Below are positions 49,747-62,280 of a DNA stretch of 64,000 nucleotides, piece by piece. How positions within the stretch are numbered: the stretch's first letter is position 1; each line of letters starts with the position of its first letter. A program made the position numbers and the translations under genes. The stretch is from Acanthochlamys bracteata (taxonomy: Eukaryota > Streptophyta > Magnoliopsida > Pandanales > Velloziaceae), in assembly GCA_019914995.1 (NCBI GenBank), contig CM034131.1, positions 3,504,501 to 3,568,500 of the forward strand. Direction: 5' to 3'. Under the pieces are notes generated by a model. The model was not told the origin of the DNA and did not search any database. It saw nothing but the letters and a program-made list of their open reading frames with translations.

Positions 49747-51626
49747 ATGCTTAGCTCTTTAACGAACTTAATTTTGAATTTTGTATTTAAGCATTTTAGG
49801 TGGGCTGCCCCAAATATCAAATGACTAATAGCATGATATAAATGACCGCAATTTCAGTAGGGCTCTTGATATAGCACTCAATCAAATATTTTTTTAGTTT
49901 CATATTTACGAGCTATTCACGAATACAATCGAAAATGCTCACATATGTTATTATCCTTTTATTTAATGATTGAGCATTCTAATTTTGTTACAAATTTAAT
50001 TCATGTTCGTGATGTGTATGCACACTTATATGCTGATGGATTAATAAACATAATATCAAAAAATAACATCAAATATTTATTTGAACTAATTCATGTTATA
50101 ATATATTTTGCTCTGGCACCTTAGTTAAAATTGAATAAAGGTATTTGACATTATTTAAAATAAAGTAGTAACACTAATACAAAGTACGAATTTATCCATA
50201 TACAAAAATTATTGGTAAGCATCAACATCTATAAATTTATAGTAGTTACCGTCAATGTTATTATTACTAAAATGTCTAATATGCTTAATGAAAATATTAG
50301 CATGATTGTTACTATTTTATTGTGTAGAATGTACAAATATCTTATATCGAATTGCCACTATTTCTTACATAAAAATAAATAAAATAACTATCTCTAATCT
50401 AAATTACTTTCTAAATTAGTTTTCAAAAACTTAGATGTGACAATATGTGACCTGATCCATGAACCCAACTCAAAACTGACACATTTAAATAAATTCGAAT
50501 TTGATTTTAGTTGAGTTCATGTTAGTTTTAGGTGAACCTGAAATTGATTCGAAAATTTAAATAAGTCTGGATCGAATTTGGATTGACTCAAAATACACAT
50601 TTTAAATATTTTTTTCTTAGTTTATCATATTTTGTTTAAGTTCTTATTTAATTTATATATTTTATCAAAATTAATATATTTTCTTGAATGAATGTTATCT
50701 AACTATTTTCACATAATATTGTGAGAAATTAATTTTATAATTCTTATTTTATAATTTTGATTATTAAATAAGTTGATCTGAATTTGATTTCATTATTAAA
50801 TAAGTTGAATTAGAGTTGATAATTTTGACATATATAAATATATCAATTGAATTATGATTGAATAATTTTAATCCGATTATTATATGAATCAATCTGAATT
50901 CAAACACATATTGCCACCCATTCAAAAACTAAAACTAAAAATCCCAAATACAATTTTTTAATAAGGATAGAGTAATCGGGCTCTTGCCTTTCTATTGTTT
51001 CATTAAAGTAACCTAAGCTTTTATTTATTTATTTATTTGTCTTGTGTTAGTTCCAAATGTTGTAAACTAAACTAAATAGTTATTAGTTTAGTAAGGATTT
51101 CTTAAAGAAAATTATTTGATGTTGGCATAAAAAAAGTACAAATATATATAAATACCGTAATTATTTTAACTTAATAAAGACAAAAATTATTTTATAACTC
51201 CAAATTATTCTTATTTTTGTTCATCCTATATTGGGTTGTGTATAACGAAATATAATGATTACTCTCTATATAATACTAATGAAGAGGATTTTTGCATTTT
51301 AATATTTTTATGAAAGAATTTCTAAACAAAAATTAAGAGCAATCGATTTATTATTCTGTTTTATTATTCATTACCTTAACGTTAATGTTTTAGATATCAC
51401 ATTTGTAAGGAAATGTTTAAAAGTATTTAATAAAAAATAATTTTTTTGAAATTAACAATATTTTAAAATTTTTTTAAATAATAAGCTCTATAAAAAATTT
51501 AAAATAAATAATAATAAAATATTATTACTTAGATCTTTTGTACAATTTAATTTTTTAAAAATTATAAAATATTATAAAAGAATTATCTAAAAAATGTGAA
51601 ATACAAGTAGAAATGAAACTCTCAAT
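49747..51626. other. A/T-rich intergenic DNA with MITE fragments
   Basis: No gene is seen. 51400-51605 resembles the core of the A/T-rich MITE at 54004-54246 (TAATAATAAAATATTATTA, then TTATAAAATATTATAAA). 50440-50930 is low-complexity repeat DNA with recurring 'gaattaatttga'-like words. 50995-51040 contains a TTTA run. Confidence 0.4.
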
Positions 51627-51629
51627 TTA

Positions 51630-51892
51630 GGGCGTATTTATTTTGATAAAAAAAATCAATAAAGTAAATTTTTTGAAAATTAATTTAAAAATTAAATTAA
51701 AAATTAAATTAAAAATTAAAAATATTTAATAAAAATAAAATTATATATTAATGTAATATTTATAGTAAGTTTTAAAAATAAAATTTTTAAAAAATTTTAT
51801 TAATAAAAAAATTTATTTTAATTTATATATATATTTTATATTAAAAATAAATTTAAAAAAAAAATAAATTTAGGGTGTTGGTAAATATGGCC
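51630..51892. mobile_element. Tourist-like MITE in the ENT1 promoter region
   Basis: The left end is GGGCGTATTTATTTTG. The right end, reverse complemented, is GGCCATATTTACCAAC. TTA flanks both sides (51627-51629 and 51893-51895). The 263 bp body is almost only A and T. It ends 215 bp before the ENT1 ATG. Confidence 0.6.
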
Positions 51893-52107
51893 TTACGGTG
51901 CTCGATCTCCAATTTCAGAATTAAAAAGTACGAGTTGTCGTGGTGTATTTTTTTTTAAATTTTCTCTTTTTGTTGGTTTTGAGCGGGCAACGTGGCGGCT
52001 CTCCTCTCCACCAGACCTCGAGCTGGTCAATAGACATCTTCACTCACATAAAGCTGTGAAGAAAACAGCAAACGCAAACTGACCACCGACTGCCCGATCG
52101 ATCATTG

Positions 52108-55100
52108 ATGGGTTTCTCCAATGGTAATACAAAAGCCGGCGGCGACCCAGAGATCGCCGTTACTACCACGACGGCGTTGCTTGCTTCCGGCGGCGTAGTT
52201 AAACTCCCATCGCCGCCCAAGGATCTCTTCAACTTAGCTTACTTAGTTTACTTCATTCTCGGCGCTGGATTTCTTCTTCCATGGAACGCATACATCACTG
52301 CCGTCGATTACTTCTCGTATCTCTACCCTTCGTCTTCTGTCGACCGGGTCTTCTCTGTTTTTTATATGTTCTTCTGTTTAATCCCCCTCACTTTCATCGT
52401 TCTCTTCCGTGGACTACATCGATCAGCTGCAGCAATACGAATCAACATTGGACTTGTATTGTTTACTGTTTCACTTCTTGCCGTGCCGATTCTGGATGGG
52501 GTTTATGTTCGTGGCGTGCCAGGAAGGTACGCAGGGTTTGATTTCACTGTTGCTTCGGTTGCTGTTTCGGGAATTGGTGATGCGCTTGTTCAGGGAGGAG
52601 TGATTGGTGCTGCTGGAGAATTGCCGGAGCGGTACATGCAAGCGGTGTGCGCTGGCACCGCGGCATCAGGTATTTTTTGTAACTCTGTTCTTAGTTGTTG
52701 AAGCGAATTTGGAATTGCATGCATTTTTTTAGATTTAATATATTAATATTATCATACTCATTCAAACTTTTTGTGTTGGATGTAATTTACATATGAGGAC
52801 AAAACGACCTAAGAAATTGCTTAGAGTTCTATCCTAATTTATCCTGTAATTGCAAGCTGTTTGTCACCGCCATACAGCAATAAGTTGGGTTTGTTCCAAA
52901 GGGTCTAATTTTAACTCAAATATAATCTAAGTGCAACAAAATAAAAACAAATGATGTTTGAAAATTGTAAGATTTAAAAGTATTATGAGAGCTGAAGTGT
53001 GAAAAATAGTTCTCAAATTCAAAACCCAAGTTTGGTTAGAATTAATGTTTAAAATCTACCACTGATTTTCTTGCTTAATATCTCAAGTGCAAGCGACGAA
53101 GTGTGTTGTTGATTGTGAATATTCCATGCCCACAACTTGATCTAGCTTTTAGGATCACCTATCTCTAATTCATCCCATTTTGTCAGTTGTAGAATTGAAA
53201 GTAAATATGCATTAAGATTGTTAAAATCAATACAATCCAATTAGTCCTTACAATTGTACTTCATAATTCCAAGATCTCAATTCAGAAGCAAATTCTAATG
53301 TCAATCAAACATAGGAATTTAACGTCTAAACTTTTGATTATTCAAGGATAAAACACTAACAGTCAATTAAACATCTTAGTCATCACAATGCAGTTAAGTA
53401 TTAAAACAATACATTTAGTGTTTCTTTCCAAATTCTCGTTAAATAAAACTAGCTACTCATGTACATCTTAAAAGCAAAGAAAAGGTAAACAACAAATTTG
53501 GTTGAACCGTCGCCGTCCTACATCTTCCCTCTTTTTCCAATCTCTCTTTATTTTCCAATCAAGCAGCATCAATCACAAGCAGCGACGACATTTATCATCA
53601 AGCAATGGTGGTTGTGAGAAGCGGTGCCGGGCAGAGGCAGGTGATGTGGACAAAATAACCTAAGAAATTTATTATCTTAGTTTATACGTAATCCCACGGT
53701 TATCGTCCACCATATAGCAGCAAAACATATTTATTTTCAACTTGTTACTAATTTAAACTAATTACTTAGAACTTGCTATTTCATGAAAATTAATGTGATT
53801 AAAATATAAAGATGTAGGAAAAGCAACGATGACCAACAATATTTAGGTTTTGCAAGCACATGTGATTATAAGTAAGAATCTCTCACTAGTGTCTTTGTTT
53901 AAATGCTTAATTATACATGATGGAAAATGATTATGATTGTGAAGATTTCGTATTAATACTTGGGTCCAATGGTTAGGGCAATTTCTAATCATAGGGAACG
54001 TTAGGGAGTGCTTATTAAATGGAACTTTTTTAGAATAAAAGATATTTTTAAAATATTTCGAAAAATGAGTTATACGTTTTATCTAAAAAAAATAAAATAA
54101 GCAATAATAAGATATTATGATACACAATTTTCTGTACTTTTTAAAAATTTTTAATAAATTCTGTAAAATATTATATAAAGTTTATTGAAAAATATGATAT
54201 AAAAAGTTGGAATGATAAGCGGTTGAGAAACAATGTTAAACGCCCCTATAATTCTCATCTAGAATCTCTATCTTTAATCCACTTTGGTTTTAGTCCAGCG
54301 TAGAATTGAATTAGCATTAAGATATGCTAAATCAGAAATCATATAATTGTATTTATTTTGGTTTAGAATCTCATTTTATATTTTAATTGCTCCTCGCAAT
54401 CACAATGAATCATATAATTTTGATATACATTTCAATGTTAATAAAACATAACAAATTTAACATACAAATTACAATTCACACAAGAATTAATATTCATATT
54501 CAATTCAACATTCATCATATAACATTCATGCTTAAATCAAATATACTAAGGTTTAAGAACTCCAATACAAAAGGAATAAGATATTTAGACTCAGATTATA
54601 CACAACAATAATGTATAAAATTAGTATGAATAGGGAGAAAGAAAGCAAATTTAGTTTGGAGAAGAATCCAGTTGTCAAGCTTGTTTCCTCTGAATCTCCT
54701 CTGTGAACGATTCCTACCTCTTTTACTCTTTCAATTGTATGGAAAATATTATTATAATAAACACTCAATCCCACAAATTAGGAAAGAAATCTCATTGAAA
54801 ATATAAGAAAAGAAACTGAATTCGAAATCTCTTAGATCTGGTAAAGAAGACCCGGTGCAGAGGATTAAATTAGCGGATAACATCAAATGGGGCGAGATTC
54901 GCGCAAAGAAAATATGATTTTTGGTGATGGATTCGATCGACTGAAGAGACATGCAAGGAGTGAGTCGCGAGTAAGAGTGTGTCGGGCTAGCACATGTGAG
55001 AGAGAGGCGCGAGAGAGAAATTCGTACGATAAAACCCTCATTTTTCCCTTTTTGTTCTTCCTCACTCGGGAATAAGTTTAATGACTGAGAAGAACAAGGC

Positions 55101-58100
55101 CAATAACTCTTTGTTTTGACATTTCTCAGTTGTGTTTTCAACTTTTCAGAACTTGTATTTCAAGCTACTTTTCTGCTTATTTTTCACTAATGCCTAAATT
55201 TTTCAAAAAATAAAGCAAGCTAGGTCATAGGCATAGAAAATCAACACTTAAAGTCTAGCGAAAAGATACTTAAACGCATATGATTATACACTTATTACCT
55301 GTAGTAGTGGTGATCAAATAGAGGAACATCAGTAGTGGTGAAGAAGGTTGGAGGAAGGAGAGACGGAGATCTTCAATACGTTCGTTCAACTGTGGAGAGC
55401 AGAGAAAAAATGCAGCTGTGGAAGGAGAGGAAACTTGAGTAAAGAAAAACAAAAAAAGGTCATAGGGAAAAGAAACAAGGAAGGAAGAAGGAAGAATGAA
55501 GAGTGACCGCGTGCAGGGAGGAAGCGTGCCGCAGAAGGAGGAAGAAGCAAGGTTGGCAGTCGTAGGAGGAAAAGGAGACGAAAGCCTCCCCTGTAAAGAA
55601 GAAGGGAAAAAAAAAGAGAAAACCTAGATTCTTTCTTTGAATTTCAAAGTAGGGACACTATTATTAAGAATGTCATTTTTGGTTAGTTGATATGTCTCGT
55701 TGTTATGAATTTTAAAGTGAAAAATCTTCTCGTCAAGTACATCACTGATTTCCTTCTTTTCCTAAATATTCACTAAAATAAGATAATTTAGCTCATAGGA
55801 ATAGAAAACCAACATCTCAACTATGGAAAAAAGATGTAAAAATGCATACAATTATGCGCTTGCCAATATGTGTCAGTATCATTCTTGTTTTTCATGAATT
55901 GACTGTTCTTTGTATTTGTTGTCTTTCTTATTTTGAAGTTTTGGTATAGAACAATTATAGGCAGTCTGGTAGTACTTGGGTAAGGGCAATAATTTTTTTC
56001 TGATTGCTGCTGTTCGAGCTTAAATAATAAATACCAAATAATTATAAGGGGTAAGCTACTTGAATAAGTCGCTTTTGTCAATGATCTCTCTTTCTCTTTG
56101 ACAATTATTTCGTTTCTATCTTTGAGTTGTCCTCTTCAAAAATATTGTTTTAGCGTGTCAACATATGTCCTGCAGCTGATTTGAATATATTATTGGAACC
56201 GGAGGAAAAAAAAACAGAATGCAGAAACTTGCACTCAAGTAACTGTCTAATTTACATGAGTTACTACTAGAAAGACTTGGGAGCAGTAATCAGCACAAAT
56301 TTTGTAACTTTTTTCGAGAATGGCTTTGGTTTGCTAATTCAATGCTGCTGTTCAAAAGAGCATGTTTAGATATTTGGTAGAACATCATCGTAGGTACTAC
56401 GATATTCATAACTTCAGACTAGAGTGTTTGCCTGTTCCAGCATACTGCTATTTAAATGCTTTAATGGCTGCAGTTATAAAGTATGGTGTGACAGGGACCA
56501 TATGCAAATAGTTCATTGTCTTTCACAATTTGACTGATTTTAAAAACGTTATTATACTTGTCTTCTACGTAACTTAGTCTGAGAAGGTTCTGTCTCTTGC
56601 TTGTTGTTTGGCCTGTTACTATTACCTGAGACTGACGAGTCTGTGTGTGACTTGTATGAGTGACTGGTTAGTTTATGTCGTGTTGGGGCCAGTGTGCTTA
56701 ACCTTTTCTACCTTCTCCAACTCTCAAATCCCATCTGGTAGAAGACATAAACCTTTCTTAATATGATGGTTGGTTATCATGACTTCTCCTCACACCATAC
56801 CTTGTGTAGCAAACTATTTCCAAGAGAATTCTACTATTTTGGGATCATGATATTCGTTCATACCATAGTATGTTGTAAAATACTGGGGTATCAAAACTGG
56901 ACCTAAATAGTCTGCACTTTGTTTTCGTGGCAAAAAAAGAACAATAGCATTAGGTTGTTGTTCTGTCAGGCTTTAGCATCTGAATTGTGGGTTGGGATTT
57001 ATGTATTCGTTTGATAAAAAATTAGATGCTTCATTTGAACTTCAACATTCAAGTATTTTTGTGGTCATCTTTTTTAGTAAGTAAAGAAGTTGGAGTAAAA
57101 TGTTGCTCATACTTTGAGATGTTAGACATGATCTAATTGAGATGCATTTAAGTCTCATCATTTCTGTCTGCTTCCTATGCACCTAAAACCTCATTTAGCT
57201 GAAGTTCAAAATTTGTGTTTGTTTTAGAGAAGAGCCAAGAATTGAAGAATTAAGATATTACTCTGTTTCCAACTGATTAAGCAAATCAGAAAGCAAATTG
57301 GCCTGTTTGCGGTACAATATATCTTCTAAATTAAGTTAGCCCAATCTTGACAAGCAACACTGTTGTGTTGTTTAAATAGACTTCTGTATCCAACATCAAA
57401 ATGTAATTTCTTTGTGATCAGCACTGTAATTTATTCTTTCCACATACTTGTGTAAGAGCATCATGGGCATGCGGGCTGACGGAGTAGTCAATATTGCACA
57501 GGAAGCATGGAGTTATAAATGGGTTCTAATTACTGGATATTTATGCATTTAACTAATAGTGGTAACATTAAATGTCGTAATGACTTCATATATTTGCCCA
57601 TTCATATGAATGTAATATCCTGGTACTAACACCTATTTGTTAATTCTTATTTCAGGGGTACTGGTCTCTGTAATGAGGATAAAACGAAAGCCATATATTC
57701 TCAAGATGCTCATGGATTGAGAAAAAGTGCAAATGTCTATTTTGGTGTCAGTATTGCAATTATGGTGATCTGCATTGTCTGTTACAATCTAGCAGACAGG
57801 CTTCCTGTTGTTCGGCACTATAAAGACATCAAATTAGAGGCACTGGAACAAGAGAGGACTGAGAATGTATCCTTAAGTGGGTCTGCCTGGAGATCAACCT
57901 TGTGGAGCTTTGTTGGACGTATTAAATGGTTTGGTTTCGGGGTACTCCTAATATATGTTGTCACCTTATCTATATTTCCAGGTTACATCACAGAGGATGT
58001 GCATTCTGATATCCTCAAAGATTGGTATCCTATTCTCCTTATAACCGGTTACAATGTCTTCGATATGATCGGCAAGTGTCTACCTGCTGTTTACATGCTT

Positions 58101-58385
58101 GAGAATGCAAATGCTGCAGTTGGTGGCAGTGTTGCTAGGCTGCTCTTCTATCCGCTTTTTGTTTGTTGCTTGCACGGTCCAAAGTTCTTTAGGATGGAGA
58201 TTCCGGTGGCAATACTTACATGCTTTCTAGGCTTGACTAATGGGTATTTCACAGCCATATTGATGATTCTTGCCCCCAAATCTGTTCCTATTCAGCACTC
58301 AGAGACTGCAGGTATTGTGATAGTTGTATTTCTAATTATCGGCCTGGTAATTGGTTCTTTAGTTGCATGGTTCTGGGTCATTTGA
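52108..58385 (+). CDS. ENT1: Equilibrative nucleoside transporter, ENT1 type, with apparent frameshift
   Basis: Exon 1 is 52108-52669 and exon 2 is 57656-58385 (TGA stop), with a 5.0 kb GT-AG intron. The product resembles Arabidopsis ENT1 along its whole length: FNLAYLVYFILGAGFLLPWN in the first membrane segment, ITAVDYFSYLYPSSSVDR, SGIGDALVQGGVIGAAGELP, ERYMQAVCAGTAASG, LSIFPGYITEDVHSD, DWYPILLITGYNVFDMIGKC, ARLLFYPLF, APKSVPIQHSETAGI and a final VAWFWVI. About eleven hydrophobic segments can be counted, as usual for the SLC29 family, which moves nucleosides across membranes; Arabidopsis ENT1 acts with protons. With the single obvious acceptor at 57655, exon 2 opens GVLVSVMRIK, then leaves frame at 57680-57685, where four A stand and five are needed. 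The literal reading stops at 57718-57720 after about 208 residues. Otherwise the protein would be 430 residues. Assembly error or true mutation cannot be told apart here. Confidence 0.9.
52795..53733. repeat. Diverged direct repeats in the ENT1 intron
   Basis: 52795-52884 and 53647-53733 both read like 'ggacaaaa.gacctaagaaatt', then a 'cctgtaat/cgtaatccc' word, then 'gtc.acc.catatagcagcaa'. The distance is 852 bp. They might be remains of the LTRs of a small LTR-type element, but TG...CA ends and a primer site were not found. Confidence 0.45.
54004..54246. mobile_element. A/T-rich MITE of the Harbinger-related family, ENT1 intron
   Basis: The left end is GGGAGTGCTTATTAAATGG. The right end, reverse complemented, is GGGGCGTTTAACATTG. 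The core (TTATCTAAAAAAAATAAAAT, AATAATAAGATATTATGA, TAAATTCTGTAAAATATTAT) is shared with 62281-62533 and 62748-62985. The flanks (TTA and TAT) do not match, so the edges are approximate. Confidence 0.6.
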
Positions 58386-58941
58386 TCAGATTGAAGAGGC
58401 CAGTTTTACTTGGGAAGATCATAATCAATTCCTTATTGCTTCGTCTGCGAGATATACAATGATTCCTGTATAGACTATATGTAACGGTTACAGTCTGATC
58501 TATGCGGCTGCAGCTTACTGATGATTGTTTGGTTAAACTTTCTAATTTTTTATTTTATGTTTTTTAATAAATTTTGTATAATATTTTATAAAATTTTAAA
58601 GAATTTGAAAAAATATCAAAAATTTTGACATTGTATACAATTATTTATTATTATTATTATTATTATTTTTAGGGTTAAAAAATAAAATTCATTTAAAAAA
58701 AAAATTAAAATATTTTTTGGTTTAGAATTTTTTTATAAAAATACTTCAAAATATTTTCTAAAGCTGATTATTCTTTATGTATATGCTACTTGTATATTCA
58801 TCCGCTCAATGCGGATCATGTTATGGAACTCTATGAAATAACAAAACTGAGATCTCGTCACTTGCTACACTTTGTTGCTGATACGTTACAGCTTTGAGTT
58901 GCAAGAAACAAAAACGAAAGCTATGCAAAATTAAGATAAAA
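58386..58941. other. ENT1 3' flank with A/T-rich repeat
   Basis: 58386-58520 probably contains the ENT1 3' UTR. 58535-58770 is A/T-rich, includes a (TTA)n run at 58645-58668, and has the TAATAAATTTTGTATAATAT core word of the MITE family at 54004. Confidence 0.5.
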
Positions 58942-59186
58942 ATCGAATTCTAGTAGAGTTAATTCATTGAATCGATAAACGCATACAATGATAAAGCATC
59001 ATTGTATGCACTTTAGCATTTTTTACATTAGTTTACATATTAATTTTTTATTCTGGCATAATTTTTTATTTTTGAATGTTTAGGAAAATAAAAAAAATAT
59101 AAATATCAGTAAAATTGAGTTGTAATGCTAGAGGAGAACATCTTACACCTCGATAAGTTTGGCACCGAGAGAATAGTATCGATATA
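58942..59186. repeat. Left copy of a 245 bp direct repeat
   Basis: It is nearly identical to 61395-61638: both run from ATCGAATTCTA through AATCGATAAACGCATACAAT, AAAGCATCATTGTATGCAC, GAGTTGTAATGCTAGAGG and TTGGCACCGAGA to GATATA. The two copies bracket a decayed copia element. Confidence 0.9.
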
Positions 59187-61394
59187 AGAGAAAATCACAA
59201 TTCGAATTTTTTTAAAACTTTCTCAACGAAAGAGGTATAATATATAGGAGTACAAGTATCTAATTAAAAAGAATATTTAATATCTAAGTTAGGAAAGATA
59301 TCAAATCTAATATCTAATTTAGAAAACTAAATATTCTAACACTCCTCCTCAAGTTGGTGTATATATGTGACACATGTCCAACTAATTTAGAAACCTTAAG
59401 AAGACATGTTTTGAAACTATTTTGGTGAGAATATCGGTCAATTGATCTTCTGATTGAATCTTTGGCAATTCTAGATTATTTTATCCAACTTTTTCTTAAT
59501 GAAAAATCTGTCTACCTCAATATATTTTGTGCGATCATGTTGGACTAAATTATGTACTATATCACATGTGGTTTTGTTATCACAGAACAATCGAATCGAT
59601 TATTTAGATGCAAAGTCCAAATCTTATAGAAGAAATCTCAACCATAATATTACATAAAGTCTAAGTACTAAACTTCTAAATTTAGTTTCTGCACTTGAGC
59701 GTGTTATAATATTTTACTTTTTTGCTTCTTCATGTAACTATATTACCGCCCATAAAAGTAAAGTAACTTGAGGTGGACCGTCTATCATCAATTGTCCTAG
59801 TCCAGTTTGCATCAGTATATATATCTATATTTTGACAATTCATATTTTTTGTGAACATAATTCTCTTTTCAGGAGCAGATTTTAAGTAACTCAAAATGCG
59901 CATTACTGCATTCATGTGTTGCTCTCCAGGATTATGCATAAATTGGTTAATAATACTCAATACATAGATAATGTCAGATTTTGTATGTGCTAAGTACATC
60001 AACCTTACTACTAATTTCTGATATCTTTCTTTGTTAGCTGGTATCTGATTAGTCTCAATATGCAACTTCAGACCTTCTTCCGTTGGTGTATCAGCTGGTT
60101 GACACGCAGACATATCGATCTTCTCTAATAGGTGTAAAGCATATTTTCGTTGTGATAGAAAGATCTCCTTTTTAGATCGGGCACTTCGATCCCAAGAAAG
60201 TACTTCAAGAGATCAAGATCTTTCATTTCAAACTCTCTGAATAAATAATCTTACAATGCCTTTCTTTCTTCCGGATCATTTCATATAACGACCATATCAT
60301 CTATATATACAATAAGTCTAGTGATTTTGACATATCTTTTCTTCAGAAATAATGTGTGATCTGAATTGCTCTGATGGTATCTAAATGCTATCATAGATTT
60401 TGTGAATTTTCTAAACCATGCTCTTGGAGATTGTTTAAGTCCATAAAGTAATTTTTTTAATCTACACTCCTGCTTATGAGTCGCTGATGACATACACGTT
60501 GGTGGAAGATCCATATAAATCTTTTCAGTCAATTCACCATTTAGAAAGATATTCTTCACATCAAATTATTGTAACAGTCAATAGAAGTTCACAGCTAAAG
60601 ATAACAAGACTAAAACTATGTTGATTTTAGCTACAGGTACAAAAGTATTTGTATAGTAAATTCCACAAGTTTGAGTGTATCCTTCTGTCACAAATCTTGC
60701 TTTGAAGCGTTCGATTGTACCATCTACTTTTTACTTCACAGTATATACCCATCGGCATCCAATTATGATTTTTCCTATAGGGAGATCAGTAAGTTCTAAA
60801 TTCTATTCTTTTGTAGAGACTTTATCTCCTCATTCATAACTTCTTTCCACTTAGGTCACTTAAAACATCCTGCACACTGTTAGGAATAGATACAGTAGAT
60901 AATTGATTTACAAATAACACTTTTTGATTATGACAGCCGATGGTTATACACATAATGACTCATAGGATATTTAGTTTTAATAAAAATCTCAGGTTCATAT
61001 ATGGGTTTAGGAATACCTCTACTAAAATGGTATGGTAATTATTTTCTGGATGGTTCAGACACTGAATTAAGAATATTATCAGCAGGCGATTAGTTTGGTA
61101 TATCTATTGATTAGGGAGCGTGGGATTCGGAATAAGGTGAGATCGGTGCCACACCTTCAGTTTCTGAGTGTTCAATACAGTTTTCATTCAAAAGCACACC
61201 AATAAAGTTTCTGTCAATTGATTTTGATAAAGAGCTGTCGTCATTGGTCGCCACTGCTTTGTTAGCAAACTCAGACAATGCACATTTTTTAGAAATATCA
61301 AACTCATAGTTTAAAGTATGTGAATGGCGGTGGCGGAGCTAAGGTTTCTCTACTATTTTCCAATATGTGAATTTCTTCACATTAGAATTTCTTC
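59187..61394 (-). mobile_element. Decayed Ty1-copia retrotransposon
   Basis: On the minus strand the 3' end of the pol gene can still be read. The reverse transcriptase piece (60559-60281) has IYMDLPP, RLKKLLYGLKQSPRAWFRKF and the YIDDMVV catalytic motif. The RNase H piece (60113-59730) has SACQPADTPTEEG, RLMYLAHTKSDIIYVLS and YTDANWTRTIDDRRSTSSY. Stops and shifts break the link between them, and 60560-61340 has only traces. At 59352-59340 a polypurine tract (TTGAGGAGGAGTG) leads into TGTTAGAATATTTAG, the typical start of a copia 3' LTR at 59341. A TATA-like word lies near 59235. The element cannot be active. Confidence 0.85.
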
Positions 61395-61638
61395 ATCGAA
61401 TTCTAATAGAGTTAATTCATTGAATCGATAAACGCATACAATGATAAAGCATCATTGTATGCACTTTAGCATTTTTTCTAATAGTTTACATATTAATTTT
61501 TTATTCCGGTAAAATTTTTATTTTGAATGTTTAGGAAAAACAAAAAAAACATAAATATTAGTAAAATTGAGTTGTAATGCTAGAGGGGAACATCTTGCAC
61601 CTCGATAAGGTTGGCACCGAGAAAATAGTATTGATATA
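61395..61638. repeat. Right copy of the 245 bp direct repeat
   Basis: This is the partner of 58942-59186 with about a dozen substitutions and small indels. If the pair is the R-U5 part of the copia LTRs, the right LTR has lost its U3 part, since nothing like 59190-59341 follows at 61639. No primer-binding site was seen inside it. Confidence 0.88.
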
Positions 61639-61699
61639 TTCAACAAAGGTCCCAAAATGCAATCGCAGTAATAATGGCCTACTTCGCAACTCTTAGAAA

Positions 61700-62280
61700 A
61701 TGATTATGAAGAAGAAGATAATAGTGAAATATTTTTATTAACTTTTCTTCTTCTACTACGTGGATCGCACCTCGTTTTTTCTCCCTCTCGCTTCTTTTCC
61801 TTTTTACTAGCAACCGCTTCTTCTCCTCCTAGTATGCTGATCTCTTCTACTTTTCCTTCCTTTTTTTTCCTCTTTCCTAGCAGTTGCGGGCGTCTCGTCT
61901 CCCACGGCCTCCACTCCTGCTTCTTCATCCCTGTGACACGCAAGGTTTCGGTCTCCTCCCCTATGTGCTCATCTCCTTCTCTTTTTCTTCTCTTTCCTTC
62001 CTCTTCTTCTCCTTCTTTCCTTGCACTGCTACAATGGAGCTTCTCGATGCGCATCTACATATCTTGCTTCTCCCTGCAGCCGTTGGTCCTTGTTCTATCC
62101 GAAGTTGCCACGACATCGTTTCTGTTCGCAATAGCTGTTGTCGTAATATGGTCGCCGTGGATGGACATCAGCTTCTCCTACGCTCTTCGTATCATTATCT
62201 CTGCAATGTAATGGTACGGTGTAACTTCTATGCATTACAGCTTGACGGTGTATACACCTATTTGGAAAAATAAAAGGGAT
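61700..62280. other. Pyrimidine-rich low-complexity DNA, no gene
   Basis: 61740-62040 is dominated by C/T on the plus strand, which makes long open frames on both strands with no family motif. The minus-strand frame gives only Glu/Lys/Arg-rich sequence. I regard them as chance. Confidence 0.5.

Noticed and set aside
54752-55141. 129-codon minus-strand frame in the ENT1 intron
   Set aside because: No motif and no fitting splice partner; likely chance, although the 54.6-55.6 kb stretch is less A/T-rich than its surroundings and might be an old repeat.
61704-62273. Frames of 116-129 codons on both strands
   Set aside because: They are made by C/T-rich low-complexity DNA and give Ser/Phe/Leu- or Glu/Lys/Arg-rich products without motifs.
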